Below are positions 35,419 through 43,877 of a stretch of 59,896 nt of DNA, in pieces. The translations under genes and the position numbers were made by a program. Within the stretch, counting starts at the first letter, position 1. Every line of letters starts with the position of its first letter. The DNA comes from Cytophagales bacterium. GTDB lineage: Bacteria > Bacteroidota > Bacteroidia > Cytophagales > Cyclobacteriaceae. The DNA lies in contig JAAFHY010000011.1 in the NCBI GenBank assembly GCA_013298505.1, forward strand, positions 1-59,896. The letters are read 5' to 3'. Under the pieces are notes generated by a model, which ran no database searches, was not told the DNA's origin, and worked only from the letters and a program-made list of their open reading frames with translations.

Positions 35419-36540
35419 TTAAGCAATTGCCATTTCGCCACTCATTTCTTTAGGTTTTTCGCCTAGCATTTTTAGTTGTTTTGCATGGGCAGCCACTGCT
35501 TCAAAAAAGGTGTCTTTAGATTTATAGGGCAATCCGAACTCTTTGGTTGTTTGCTCTACAATCTTTGCTATTTCGCGATAGTGCACATGGCAAATATTTG
35601 GAAACAAATGGTGCTCTACCTGATAATTTAGTCCACCCACATACCATGAAAACAGTTTTTCTTTATGGCCGAAATTGGTGGTAGTATGTAATTGATGAAT
35701 GGCCCAATTGTTTTCTAAATTACCTTGGTCGTCTGGAATGGGATATTCAGTACCTTCAATAACATGCGCGGGTTGAAAAATTACAGCTAAAATAAATCCA
35801 GCTACATAATGCATAATCAGAAAGCCGACAAGGACTTGCCAAAACGTAAATCCAATCATGATAGGAATCACGAAAGTATAAGCAAGATAACTGATCTTAG
35901 TAACAAGCAAAATAATCCATTCCATCCCTACCGAACTCTTCTGCTTTTTTACCAATCCTTCTTTGTAATATTTTGTAAGGCGATAGTAATCTTTAATTAC
36001 AATCCATACGAAGGTCATTAGGCCGTAAAAAAACCACGCATAAAGATGTTGATATTTATGCATCGGTATCCACTTTGAGCTGGGGGCCATTCTCAGCACA
36101 CCACGTGGGCTGATGTCTTCATCTATATCGTGCACATTAGTGTAAGTATGGTGGAGCACGTTGTGCTGTATTCGCCAGTTAAATGCATGGCCACCGATTA
36201 CGTTTAACGAAAAGCCCAAAAGGGTATTTACCCATTGTTTAGTTGAGTATGCGCCATGATTAGCATCGTGCATGACAGATAACCCAATTCCAGCTTTTCC
36301 AAATCCCATCACGATGCATAGTAAAATCAACGCCCATGCTGAGGTAAATAATCCACTAATCAATAGAAAATAGGGGGAAAAGTAAAGAGCAAACATGAAA
36401 ATGGTTTTTATCACCATCTCTGCGTTGCCTGTTTTTTCTATATTGTTAGTTTTGAAGTATGAATTTACACGCTGGCTTAGCGTAATAAAAAAATCTTGTT
36501 GCTTGGGGGCGAACTTGATATGATTAAGGTTTAATGTCAT
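35419..36540 (-). CDS. Membrane fatty acid desaturase (front-end type)
   Basis: 373-residue diiron membrane desaturase. The three histidine boxes are HDANH, HNVLHH and QVEHH. The last has Gln in the first position, the mark of front-end (delta-5/delta-6) and related acyl-lipid desaturases. Four to six transmembrane helices surround them. The N-terminus lacks a fused cytochrome b5 domain, so an external electron donor is needed. It would introduce double bonds into membrane acyl chains. The substrate position cannot be fixed from sequence. A long leader of about 85 nt separates the start from a perfect TACCTTTG box. Confidence 0.93.
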   Translation of the reverse strand: MTLNLNHIKFAPKQQDFFITLSQRVNSYFKTNNIEKTGNAEMVIKTIFMFALYFSPYFLLISGLFTSAWALILLCIVMGFGKAGIGLSVMHDANHGAYSTKQWVNTLLGFSLNVIGGHAFNWRIQHNVLHHTYTNVHDIDEDISPRGVLRMAPSSKWIPMHKYQHLYAWFFYGLMTFVWIVIKDYYRLTKYYKEGLVKKQKSSVGMEWIILLVTKISYLAYTFVIPIMIGFTFWQVLVGFLIMHYVAGFILAVIFQPAHVIEGTEYPIPDDQGNLENNWAIHQLHTTTNFGHKEKLFSWYVGGLNYQVEHHLFPNICHVHYREIAKIVEQTTKEFGLPYKSKDTFFEAVAAHAKQLKMLGEKPKEMSGEMAIA

Positions 36541-36624
36541 TAGTAATATTTAGTGATTGATGCTTAAACGAAAAATCACTTTAGTTATTGGATTTCGCAA
36601 AGCATTGATAAACAATTTACGCCT

Positions 36625-36632
36625 CAAAGGTA
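36625..36632 (-). promoter_or_regulatory. Candidate -7 promoter box of the desaturase gene
   Basis: TACCTTTG on the minus strand matches TAnnTTTG exactly, 84 nt upstream of the ATG. No -33 TTTG at 18-21 nt was found. Confidence 0.45.
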
Positions 36633-36666
36633 GGCAATGATGGCTACAATAACGCCCGTTCGGCAA

Positions 36667-36697
36667 AACAAAATAGGAAAGGCTTCAATTGAAGCCT
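36667..36697 (-). terminator. Terminator of psd
   Basis: A perfect 18-nt palindrome AGGCTTCAATTGAAGCCT (36680-36697) is followed on the minus strand by a T-rich stretch. It lies 6 nt after the psd stop codon. Confidence 0.7.
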
Positions 36698-36703
36698 GAT
36701 TGG

Positions 36704-37357
36704 CTATAGTTCGGCAATGATGGTTTTACCTCCTTTCGTGATGTCGCCAATTTTTACCAGCACTTTGGCATCTAGTGGGAGAAAAATATCCACCCTCGAC
36801 CCGAATTTAATAAAACCAAATTCATCGCCTTGATCGAGTTGCTGGCCTTCTTTTACATACCACTTTATTCTTCGGGCTAGTGCCCCAGCTATCTGCCTAA
36901 ACAAAATTTCTGTTCCATCTTTCATTTTAGCTACAATGGTCGTTCGCTCATTTTCGGTACTTGATTTTGGATGCCAGGCCACCAAGTATTTTCCCGGATG
37001 GTATTTAGTATACGAAATCTTACCCGCCACGGGCATGCGATTGATATGCACATTGATGGGCGACATGAATATAGAAACCTGTTTACGTTTTGATTTTAGG
37101 TATTCAGGCTCTTCGGTTTCTTCAATCACCACCACCTTACCATCGGCAGGGGCCAATAGTTGGCTTTCATTTTTTTGAACAGTGAAAATAGGAATACGAA
37201 AAAACTGAAGGATCAGCAGATAAAATGCAATGCTGACAACAATAAAGATATTTTGAATAATTGGCTGAGGCCATAAAAATGAAATCCCCCAGTTGAGGCC
37301 AAATAAAATAACTAATAGAACAAAAAGTAGGGCGCGGCCTTCACGATGAATGGTCAT
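36704..37357 (-). CDS. psd: Phosphatidylserine decarboxylase proenzyme (short type)
   Basis: 217 residues. Two N-terminal hydrophobic segments (about 10-48) anchor it in the membrane. The self-cleavage site is in IKFGSRVDIFLP, with Ser near residue 186 becoming the pyruvoyl group. Other conserved elements are LAPADGKVVVIEE and FMSPINVHINRMP, and GKYLVAWHPKSSTENERT. It converts phosphatidylserine to phosphatidylethanolamine. The size and layout fit the archaeal/Bacteroidota-type short Psd. It appears to be a single-gene unit with its own promoter and terminator. Confidence 0.95.
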   Translation of the reverse strand: MTIHREGRALLFVLLVILFGLNWGISFLWPQPIIQNIFIVVSIAFYLLILQFFRIPIFTVQKNESQLLAPADGKVVVIEETEEPEYLKSKRKQVSIFMSPINVHINRMPVAGKISYTKYHPGKYLVAWHPKSSTENERTTIVAKMKDGTEILFRQIAGALARRIKWYVKEGQQLDQGDEFGFIKFGSRVDIFLPLDAKVLVKIGDITKGGKTIIAEL

Positions 37358-37385
37358 TATGCGAACAGTTAAAAAGACTTAGTGA

Positions 37386-37393
37386 CAAAGGTA
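37386..37393 (-). promoter_or_regulatory. Candidate -7 promoter box of psd
   Basis: TACCTTTG on the minus strand, 28 nt upstream of the psd ATG, an exact match to TAnnTTTG. No clear -33 element. Confidence 0.45.
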
Positions 37394-37523
37394 AGCATTC
37401 GTTTTAATTTCATTTCTAGTTATGAATCATCGTTATAAACAACTTTTAAAAGGTAATAGTTACGTGCAAGATAATAGAGAGTCAATATTTCATCTTTAGT
37501 ATGGTTAAAGGTTTTTAATTCTT

Positions 37524-38657
37524 TTACACCTTCCCATTCACCGAAACCTGATAATGCACCCCTCTATTTTTTAAATAGTCTACCACGAAATTAAAATGGG
37601 TTTCCTCTTCGCCTACGTATTCTGGTGGGCTGATGCCTTTGCGCGAGTACTGTCCGTTAAGCACTAAGTTGGCAACGGCCGTGCAGGTATAGCCCGTGGT
37701 GCGTGCCATCGAAAGTGTTCCGGTAGATCGTTCCGTGCGATCAAGTAGATTGTACTCATAATTTGTTGCCTTGCCAGCTTCTGTTCCTACCATGCGAATT
37801 CTCATTACGGTAAATTCTTCTTCGCCCGGTTTCAGTTTCCATTTAGGGAAAAGCAATTTCGCTGTGACATCAATAGGTCTAACTTTTACTCCGCGCACAT
37901 CCATTTCTTCGTAAGAAAAGAAACCCGATTCGCGCAGCACGCGCAGGTATTCTACGCAGCCCGGGTAGCGCAGTGTTTTCTCGATCATGTTAGGGATGTT
38001 GGGCATTGTTTTGATTAACGATCGCAGGCCATCCGAATTCCACGACTCTAATGTACCCACGCCATTGAAGTGGATGAGTTCTGCATCTGACAAGGCCTCG
38101 CGAATGACCACAGCACTATTTTGAACGTAACGTGCAGGGCGAATGTATTCTTCGATCACATCAATTGGAGAGAATACCGCCTTGTATTCGTACGGCCACT
38201 CTCGCACCACGGGCAATCCGCCCACGAGGCATTCATACGTATCAATTTTCATGCGCTTGTTATGATACCCCAAAATAATATTGCCCATGCCTGGGGCAAC
38301 ACCACAATCAGTTACAATAGTTACGTTTTTCTTTTTTGCCAACTCATCGAGTTGAAAAGCGTCTTCAGAAAAAAAAGAAATATCGACCATGTTTTTACCT
38401 GCCTCTATTACGGTGCGGGCGGTTTGCAATCCCATAAAGCCAGGTACTGCTCCAATCACCAAGTCAAAGGGAGCTACGGTAGTAGCCAGCAAAGACTGGT
38501 TGGAAAGGTCAAGTTGCATGGTTTTAATGCCGTGCTTTTTCACTTCGGTAAGGGCTTGTTCATTAATATCTACAGAAGTGACCTCAAAGTTTTTGGCCAG
38601 ATCAATGGCCATAGCCTTTCCAACTAGCCCCGCTCCTAAAATGACTATTTTTTTCAT
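37524..38657 (-). CDS. Saccharopine dehydrogenase family protein, lysine 6-dehydrogenase-like
   Basis: 377 residues. An N-terminal Rossmann fold (IVILGAGLVGKAMAIDLAKN, motif G-x-G-x-x-G at 8-13) is followed by DLVIGAVPGFMGLQTARTVI, VDISFFSED and VTDCGVAPGMGNIILGY, a combination typical of saccharopine reductase-like and lysine 6-dehydrogenase enzymes. The C-terminal substrate domain ends with TTGYTCTAVANLVLNGQYSR. It probably acts on an amino acid or its imine with NAD(P). Whether the substrate is lysine or saccharopine is not resolved. It stands alone; the repeat element at 38686-38797 lies just upstream. Confidence 0.85.
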   Translation of the reverse strand: MKKIVILGAGLVGKAMAIDLAKNFEVTSVDINEQALTEVKKHGIKTMQLDLSNQSLLATTVAPFDLVIGAVPGFMGLQTARTVIEAGKNMVDISFFSEDAFQLDELAKKKNVTIVTDCGVAPGMGNIILGYHNKRMKIDTYECLVGGLPVVREWPYEYKAVFSPIDVIEEYIRPARYVQNSAVVIREALSDAELIHFNGVGTLESWNSDGLRSLIKTMPNIPNMIEKTLRYPGCVEYLRVLRESGFFSYEEMDVRGVKVRPIDVTAKLLFPKWKLKPGEEEFTVMRIRMVGTEAGKATNYEYNLLDRTERSTGTLSMARTTGYTCTAVANLVLNGQYSRKGISPPEYVGEEETHFNFVVDYLKNRGVHYQVSVNGKV

Positions 38658-38685
38658 CGTGTATTAAATTATGGAGTTAAAATTG

Positions 38686-38797
38686 TAAATCGTAATTCAA
38701 TGTTGTTAAGTTAAGTTCCAGCAATTTCCTCCCTTCTGGAGAGGAATAAGGTGAGGTTTAAAAAAGGGCTCAACTTAACAACATTAAATCGTAAATC
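38686..38797. repeat. MITE-like element: inverted repeats flanked by direct repeats
   Basis: Perfect 14-bp inverted repeats AATGTTGTTAAGTT (38699-38712) and AACTTAACAACATT (38772-38785) enclose 59 nt that contain a small CTCC/GGAG hairpin. Direct copies of TAAATCGTAAWTC (38686-38698 and 38785-38797, 12 of 13 identical) flank the pair; the second overlaps the right arm by one base. The layout resembles a miniature transposable element with a target duplication. The flanking word also belongs to the heptamer-repeat style seen elsewhere, so a repeat-array origin is an alternative. Confidence 0.55.
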
Positions 38798-38815
38798 AAT
38801 AAATAGTACCTGCTC

Positions 38816-39325
38816 ATGTTTGATCCCGCCAAAATAGTTGAAAAAGCAAAACATTCAACTTTTTATTTGAAACTACTTAACTGGGCGCTCTACCGTATGG
38901 TGCCTTTCAATAAACCACATGGTTTTAAGATTGTCGAAATTGGCGACTATCGCCTCAAAACCATCATGCCTTATAAGAAACGGAACTTTAATCACATAAA
39001 AGGATTGCATGCTTGCGGACTGGCAACCATCTCAGAATTTGCCACCGGATTTTTGTTGCTCAGTAAGTTAGACATGAAAAAGTATCGAATGATTTTGCAG
39101 CGTTTAGAAGTAAATTACCTCTACCAAGGAAAAATAGACGCTACCGCTGAATTTACAATTTCAAAAGAATGGATTGACGAAAGAATCATCACCCCTCTTA
39201 AAAGACAAGATTCTGTAGTGGTACCATGTGAGGTGGCGATCCACGATTTAAAAGGCAATCACTTGACAACAGGTATTGTTCATTGGCAATTTAAAGAATG
39301 GAGTAAAGTGAAGACCAAGGCTTGA
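38816..39325 (+). CDS. DUF4442 hotdog-fold thioesterase-like protein
   Basis: 169 residues, cytoplasmic. The stretch NFNHIKGLHACGLATISEFA (about 59-78) followed by TGFLLL is the DUF4442 signature. These proteins have a PaaI-like hotdog fold and probably act on acyl-CoA or acyl carriers. The opening LNWALYRMVPFNKPHGFKIV and the strand pairs EVNYLYQGKIDATAEF and VEVAIHDLKGN-type blocks (CEVAIHDLKGNHLTTGIVHW) fit. Substrate unknown. No obvious promoter upstream apart from the repeat element. Confidence 0.83.
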   Translation: MFDPAKIVEKAKHSTFYLKLLNWALYRMVPFNKPHGFKIVEIGDYRLKTIMPYKKRNFNHIKGLHACGLATISEFATGFLLLSKLDMKKYRMILQRLEVNYLYQGKIDATAEFTISKEWIDERIITPLKRQDSVVVPCEVAIHDLKGNHLTTGIVHWQFKEWSKVKTKA

Positions 39326-39352
39326 GAAGTTCGGTTCATTAAAGTAAATTTG
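39321..39352 (+). promoter_or_regulatory. Candidate promoter of the DUF962 gene
   Basis: CTTG at 39321-39324, 20 nt, then TAAATTTG at 39345-39352, an exact TAnnTTTG box. It overlaps the last codons of the DUF4442 gene and lies 19 nt before the DUF962 ATG. Confidence 0.5.
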
Positions 39353-39371
39353 ATTCACCAATTTAAAAGCC

Positions 39372-39851
39372 ATGAGAAAAATTGATGCACTTCTTTCAGA
39401 ATATGGCGAGAGCCACCAAAACGCTACCAATAAATTGATTCATTGGATTTGTGTCCCTCTTATTTTTTTTAGCGTGGTGGGCTTAATCGGTTCTATCCCT
39501 GCTGGTTTTTTAACTGGCATTTTGGGCGAAGGTACAATGTATGCCAACTGGGCAGCTGTAATGTTGGCTCTAGCATTAATTTACTACCTAACACTTTCAA
39601 TACCGCTTGCAGTGGGCATGCTGTTGTTTGGTTCTCTTTGTTTGTTTGCCATGCAACGTATTACGGTTGCCAATATAGCACCGTTGTGGGCCGTGTGCCT
39701 TGGTATTTTTGTATTAGCTTGGATTGGCCAATTCTATGGGCATAAGGTGGAGGGAAAGAAGCCTTCGTTTTTAAAAGACGTACAGTTTTTAATGATTGGC
39801 CCTGCGTGGCTGATGCATTTCATCTACAAAAAAATTGGTATACCTTATTAG
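39372..39851 (+). CDS. DUF962 / Mpo1-like membrane protein
   Basis: 159 residues with four hydrophobic segments. The motif YGESHQNATNKLIHWICVPL (about 11-30) and the C-terminal GHKVEGKKPSFLKDVQFLMI followed by GPAWLM are diagnostic of the DUF962/Mpo1 family. Yeast Mpo1 is an iron-dependent dioxygenase that shortens 2-hydroxy fatty acids, using conserved histidines; His15, His24 and the GHK histidine here are candidates. A role in 2-hydroxy fatty acid turnover (sphingolipids or lipid A acyl chains) is an inference. Confidence 0.87.
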   Translation: MRKIDALLSEYGESHQNATNKLIHWICVPLIFFSVVGLIGSIPAGFLTGILGEGTMYANWAAVMLALALIYYLTLSIPLAVGMLLFGSLCLFAMQRITVANIAPLWAVCLGIFVLAWIGQFYGHKVEGKKPSFLKDVQFLMIGPAWLMHFIYKKIGIPY

Positions 39852-39859
39852 TTTATCCC

Positions 39860-40783
39860 TTGAGTAATCTGCATTTCTTTTGTAAACGATTAGAAGATTT
39901 CAGTCCCGACCCAGGGACTTTTTTATTTAATCGAAAAGCACATTTAGTTCTTCAATCGAAGGAAGGCTGGTTTTGCTATGGCATTGAAAAGGGCAATCGA
40001 GTAAAGGCTATTATTCATTTTAATATTCACGAGTCGGCTGCTCAAAGTCCACTTCGTGCCCCATTTGGTTCATTTGATTTTTTTGATGAATTGAGCGATA
40101 GCGAGTTTGATGAATGGCTTTCTTTTATTTTGGATGACTTAAAGAACAAAGGGTGTAAGTCCCTCATCATCAAAAGTCATCCAGCAGCATATATGCCCAA
40201 GCAAGCAAAAGAAGTAAAGAATGCACTGAGTAGAAAAAAATTTACAATAGACCGAGAGGCAACGAGCATAATAAGAATAAACAAGACACCTTTCGTTAAG
40301 AAAATAGTTATTTCAAAAAAGCAAAAACTGTTGAAATGCTTAAGTCGGTTTACTTTTTTGCAAAATCCACAAAGTGATTTTGAAACTGTTTATGCTTTTA
40401 TTGAAGAACAAAGACGCAAGAAGGGATACCAACTTTCAATGACCCAACAAGCACTGTCGCAAGCGGTAGAAATTTTTCCATCTGAATTTCTTTTTTTTAC
40501 TGTTGTTGAAGAAACCGAATTGATTGCGGCTGCTATTTGCATACGTGTAAGTCCGCAAATACTGTATACGTTTTATTACGACCATAGTAAATTGCATGAT
40601 AAGCTAAGTCCTATAACAATGTTATTGAGTGGTATATATTCGTATGCTTTAGAAAATGGTTTTGTAATGATGGATTTGGGGACATCAAACGTTAATGGCA
40701 ACTTGAATAAGTCGTTGCAACACTTCAAAGAAAGCGTGGGGGGCAAGCCTTCTGATAAATTTATTTTTTCAAAATCTTTTTGA
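39860..40783 (+). CDS. GNAT/FemAB-like acetyltransferase
   Basis: About 307 residues from a TTG at 39860, 8 nt after the DUF962 stop; an ATG at 39806 in the same frame would overlap that gene by 46 nt and adds unlikely residues. The C-terminal half (DFETVYAFIEEQRRKKGYQL ... EFLFFTVVEETELIAAAICI ... GFVMMDLGTSNVNGNLNKSL) resembles the GNAT/FemAB acyltransferase fold used in peptidoglycan or surface-glycan modification. The N-terminal half is not recognised. It ends 1 nt before a family 2 glycosyltransferase, which suggests a surface polysaccharide role. Confidence 0.72.
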   Translation: MSNLHFFCKRLEDFSPDPGTFLFNRKAHLVLQSKEGWFCYGIEKGNRVKAIIHFNIHESAAQSPLRAPFGSFDFFDELSDSEFDEWLSFILDDLKNKGCKSLIIKSHPAAYMPKQAKEVKNALSRKKFTIDREATSIIRINKTPFVKKIVISKKQKLLKCLSRFTFLQNPQSDFETVYAFIEEQRRKKGYQLSMTQQALSQAVEIFPSEFLFFTVVEETELIAAAICIRVSPQILYTFYYDHSKLHDKLSPITMLLSGIYSYALENGFVMMDLGTSNVNGNLNKSLQHFKESVGGKPSDKFIFSKSF

Positions 40784-40784
40784 A

Positions 40785-41654
40785 ATGGAGGCCCCGCAAG
40801 TGACCATTATTTGTATCTGCTACAATCACGAACGATTTGTCGAAGCCGCCATTAAATCGGTGTTCGATCAAACGTATCATACAATTCAATTAATTGTAGT
40901 GGATGATGGGAGCACAGATGGCAGCGTGGTTAAAATAAAAAGTAGTTTAGTCAATCATCCCGAAGTACAGTTTATCCATCACACTTCTAACGTGGGATAT
41001 ACTAAAACTCTAAACGAAGCAGTTTCCCTATCAACAGGTCAATATATAATTGACTTGTCTGCCGATGATATTTTATTGCCAAATAGGATAGAGGTTGGTG
41101 TAACCGATCTTCAAAACAGGGGAAGTAATTTTGGTGTCCATTTTTCAGATGGAGAGATTATCAACGAGCAAGGTTTTTTTTTAAGGCGTCACTCAGATCG
41201 GTTTTTGCATCATTTTGTACCAACAGGCGATGTTTACCTTTCGCTAATCAGTAGGTATTTTATTCTTTCTCCTACCATTATGTACCGCAAGAAAGTGATT
41301 GAAACTATTGGCGGATATGATGAAGAGTTAGCGTTTGAAGATTTTGATTTTTTAATCCGAGCTTCTCGGAATTTTCTTTTTTGCTATTCTGATCAAGTCC
41401 TCGTAAAAAAAAGAATGGTCAGCGGTTCTCTTTCCGATTTACAATTTCGCAGGGGGAATAAGCAACGTTGGTCAACATTGAAAGTGTGCGAAAAGATTTT
41501 TCGTCTAAACAAAACCTCAACAGAACATGAGGCTCTAAAAAAAAGAGTGCGATACGAGGCTTTACTTTCGCTACGGCAATTTGATTTTCAATTGACGATA
41601 GCTTTTTTAAAATTTTATTTGCGATTATCTTCTCCAGCTACCATGCTCAGGTAG
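40785..41654 (+). CDS. Family 2 glycosyltransferase
   Basis: 289 residues. GT-A fold motifs: VTIICICYNHERFVEAAIKS at the N-terminus, LIVVDDGSTDGS (nucleotide binding) and the metal-binding DLSADDILLP. GGYDEELAFEDFDFLIRAS supplies the ED acceptor motif. It transfers a sugar from a nucleotide donor, probably to a surface glycan. No transmembrane helix is evident. It starts 1 nt after the acetyltransferase. Its 3' end overlaps the convergent rsgA gene by 40 nt. Confidence 0.93.
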   Translation: MEAPQVTIICICYNHERFVEAAIKSVFDQTYHTIQLIVVDDGSTDGSVVKIKSSLVNHPEVQFIHHTSNVGYTKTLNEAVSLSTGQYIIDLSADDILLPNRIEVGVTDLQNRGSNFGVHFSDGEIINEQGFFLRRHSDRFLHHFVPTGDVYLSLISRYFILSPTIMYRKKVIETIGGYDEELAFEDFDFLIRASRNFLFCYSDQVLVKKRMVSGSLSDLQFRRGNKQRWSTLKVCEKIFRLNKTSTEHEALKKRVRYEALLSLRQFDFQLTIAFLKFYLRLSSPATMLR

Positions 41655-42529
41655 CTATTAAACCGAGATTCAGAAATTTCACCGTTTTCAACGGCCACTT
41701 TCACAGCACAGCCAGGCTCGTGAAGGTGCAGGCATTTTGACCCAAACTTGCAGCCCAACCGTACGTTTCTCATTTCAACAAAGTAGTCAGAAATTTCTTG
41801 CTCACTCATGTCAGCTAATCCCCACTCTTTAACACCGGGTGTATCAATAATCGAAGTGGTTGAGTTGAGTTTGAACATCTCAGCAAAAGTGGTGGTGTGC
41901 GTGCCTTTTTGTGAAAAGTGTGAGATGGCCTTCGTTGCCTGATTGAATGCGGGCGAAATGCGATTAAGTAAGGTTGATTTCCCAACACCCGAGTGGCCAG
42001 CCATCAGAGTAATTTTTCCGTCTAGCATTTCTAGCAGCGCACCTACATCTTCATTCAATGCAGAAATACTTTTAGCGGTTATGCCAAGCGATTGGTAGAG
42101 TAAAATCAGTTGATTGGTTTCTTCCACCTGTTCTTCGGTAAGGGTATCGGCCTTATTGAAAAAGATAATTTGAGGAATTCGATAGGCTTCAGCAGAAATG
42201 ATAAAACGATCTATAAACCCAAGCGAAGTGCGGGGTTGCTTCAGCGTAACTACAAGCAGCGCTTGATCGATGTTGGCCGCCAAGATGTGCGAGTGGCTCG
42301 ATTTTTTTACCGCTTGACGCAAAATGTGGTTTTTGCGAGGAAGTATTTCGTTGATAACTCCGTTAGTGCCCTCTTCTTCAAACTCAACAAAATCGCCCAC
42401 CGCAACAGGATTGGTTTCTTTGCTATCGTCTAGCCTGATTTTACCTTTTATACGGCAGTTTACCTTCTCCCCTCCATCAGTAAGTACTTCATACCAAGAG
42501 CCTGTTGATTTTATGACAGTCGCTTTCAT
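41615..42529 (-). CDS. rsgA: Ribosome small subunit-dependent GTPase A
   Basis: 304 residues. N-terminal OB fold (MKATVIKSTGSWYEVLTDGG), then a circularly permuted GTPase (G4 FFNKADTL, G1 GHSGVGKSTLLN, G3 DTPGVKEWGL). A C-terminal zinc finger follows with C-x4-C-x-H-x5-C in GCKFGSKCLHLHEPGC. It checks and matures the 30S subunit. Its 3' end overlaps the glycosyltransferase gene on the other strand. Its ATG overlaps the waaA stop by 4 nt, so it is co-translated with waaA. Confidence 0.96.
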   Translation of the reverse strand: MKATVIKSTGSWYEVLTDGGEKVNCRIKGKIRLDDSKETNPVAVGDFVEFEEEGTNGVINEILPRKNHILRQAVKKSSHSHILAANIDQALLVVTLKQPRTSLGFIDRFIISAEAYRIPQIIFFNKADTLTEEQVEETNQLILLYQSLGITAKSISALNEDVGALLEMLDGKITLMAGHSGVGKSTLLNRISPAFNQATKAISHFSQKGTHTTTFAEMFKLNSTTSIIDTPGVKEWGLADMSEQEISDYFVEMRNVRLGCKFGSKCLHLHEPGCAVKVAVENGEISESRFNSYLSMVAGEDNRK

Positions 42530-43773
42530 TTAGCAGAAAGTATTTTCGAGCAATACGCTAATATTTTTTTTGTAGCACCGATATTTTCTTCCACGTATGC
42601 GCGTGTTACTTCGCAAGCCAGAAGAAAATTTTCAGGATGGTTATTGAGCGATTCGTATTTCTGTTTTAGGTCTGTATAATCGCTCACTTCAAAAGCTCCA
42701 CCACGCATAATCAAATCTTGAGCTTCCTTAAATTTATCATAGCTCTTATTTCCAAAAAAGATGGGCACTCCGTAGCAGGCCGCCTCTAAAATGTTGTGCA
42801 AGCCTGTGCGAAAGCCACCACCTATAAAAGCAAACTCTCCGTAGCGGTATATCCTCGATAGAAGCCCAACGTTATCAATAATCAATACATCAAATTCATG
42901 CACGTTGATGCCAGCTTGCGAATACCTAACTGACTTGACTGAAATAGATTCTTCAATTAATCTAACCGATTGCTCCGATAATTCGTGCGGTGCAACAATA
43001 AATTTTAGCTGTGCGTGGTTGTCGTAAATAAAAGGACTCAACACTTCAATGTCTTCTTTCCAGCAACTTCCGGCCACCAGTAGCTTGGTGTTGTTTTTAA
43101 ATTTTTCTACAATTTCAATTCCATCGCTTAGTTTGGTGAGCTGATCGACCCTATCGAAACGAGTGTCTCCAGAAAGTGTCCCCGTTATTCCAATTGTTTT
43201 CAACAGCTCTAATGTTTCGATATTTTGTACAAAAAAGTGATCAAAATTATGGAGCGTCTTTCTAAAGATAGTACCGTAACTTTTAAAAATTGCCTGATCG
43301 GGTCTCAGTATACACGATACCGATAGGAGGGGTACTGATTTGGTTTTTAATGCCTCTGAATAATGATACCAAAATTCGTATTTGATAAAAATTGCTAAAA
43401 CGGGTTTTGTGATATCAACAAATTGTTGTGCATTTTTTTTGGTGTCCCATGGTAAGTAAAAAACAGCATCGGCTTCTTTGTACGATTTTTGATTTTCGTA
43501 GCCAGATGGCGAAAAAAAAGTGAGAAGTATTTTTGCCTGTGGAAACTGTTTTTTGATCGCTTCAATAATTGGTCTGCCTTGTTCAAACTCGCCCAGCGAA
43601 GCACAATGAACCCAAACTACATTTGAGATGGGGGTAGGGTAGTGTGCGGCTATTTTTTTAAAAATTCCTTTCCGGCCGCTTACAAATAGGTTTGCTTTTG
43701 CATTAACCACAGCCACTATTCGATAAATAGTCGCTAGTAATTGAATAGAAATATTATAAATGATTATGCTCAT
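42526..43773 (-). CDS. waaA: 3-deoxy-D-manno-octulosonic acid (Kdo) transferase
   Basis: About 415 residues from the ATG at 43773 (a TTG at 43791 is less likely). N-terminal membrane anchor IIIYNISIQLLATIYRIV, then the GT-B fold: VWVHCASLGEFEQGRPIIEA (the catalytic Glu is in the GE pair), KILLTFFSPSGYE, SWRPGCWKED-like region VAGSCWKEDIEVL, and AFIGGGFRTGLHNILEAACY near the C-terminus. It adds Kdo from CMP-Kdo to lipid IVA, so the organism makes lipid A-based lipopolysaccharide. Coupled to rsgA by a 4-nt overlap. Confidence 0.95.
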   Translation of the reverse strand: MSIIIYNISIQLLATIYRIVAVVNAKANLFVSGRKGIFKKIAAHYPTPISNVVWVHCASLGEFEQGRPIIEAIKKQFPQAKILLTFFSPSGYENQKSYKEADAVFYLPWDTKKNAQQFVDITKPVLAIFIKYEFWYHYSEALKTKSVPLLSVSCILRPDQAIFKSYGTIFRKTLHNFDHFFVQNIETLELLKTIGITGTLSGDTRFDRVDQLTKLSDGIEIVEKFKNNTKLLVAGSCWKEDIEVLSPFIYDNHAQLKFIVAPHELSEQSVRLIEESISVKSVRYSQAGINVHEFDVLIIDNVGLLSRIYRYGEFAFIGGGFRTGLHNILEAACYGVPIFFGNKSYDKFKEAQDLIMRGGAFEVSDYTDLKQKYESLNNHPENFLLACEVTRAYVEENIGATKKILAYCSKILSAK

Positions 43774-43877
43774 CTGGTAAACAAATCGCAAATTATTCCT
43801 AAAAATTGATTTATTTTTGAAAATATCTGAAACCTAACACAAATTGAAAATCTTATTTAAACTGTAAATCTTGTTCT

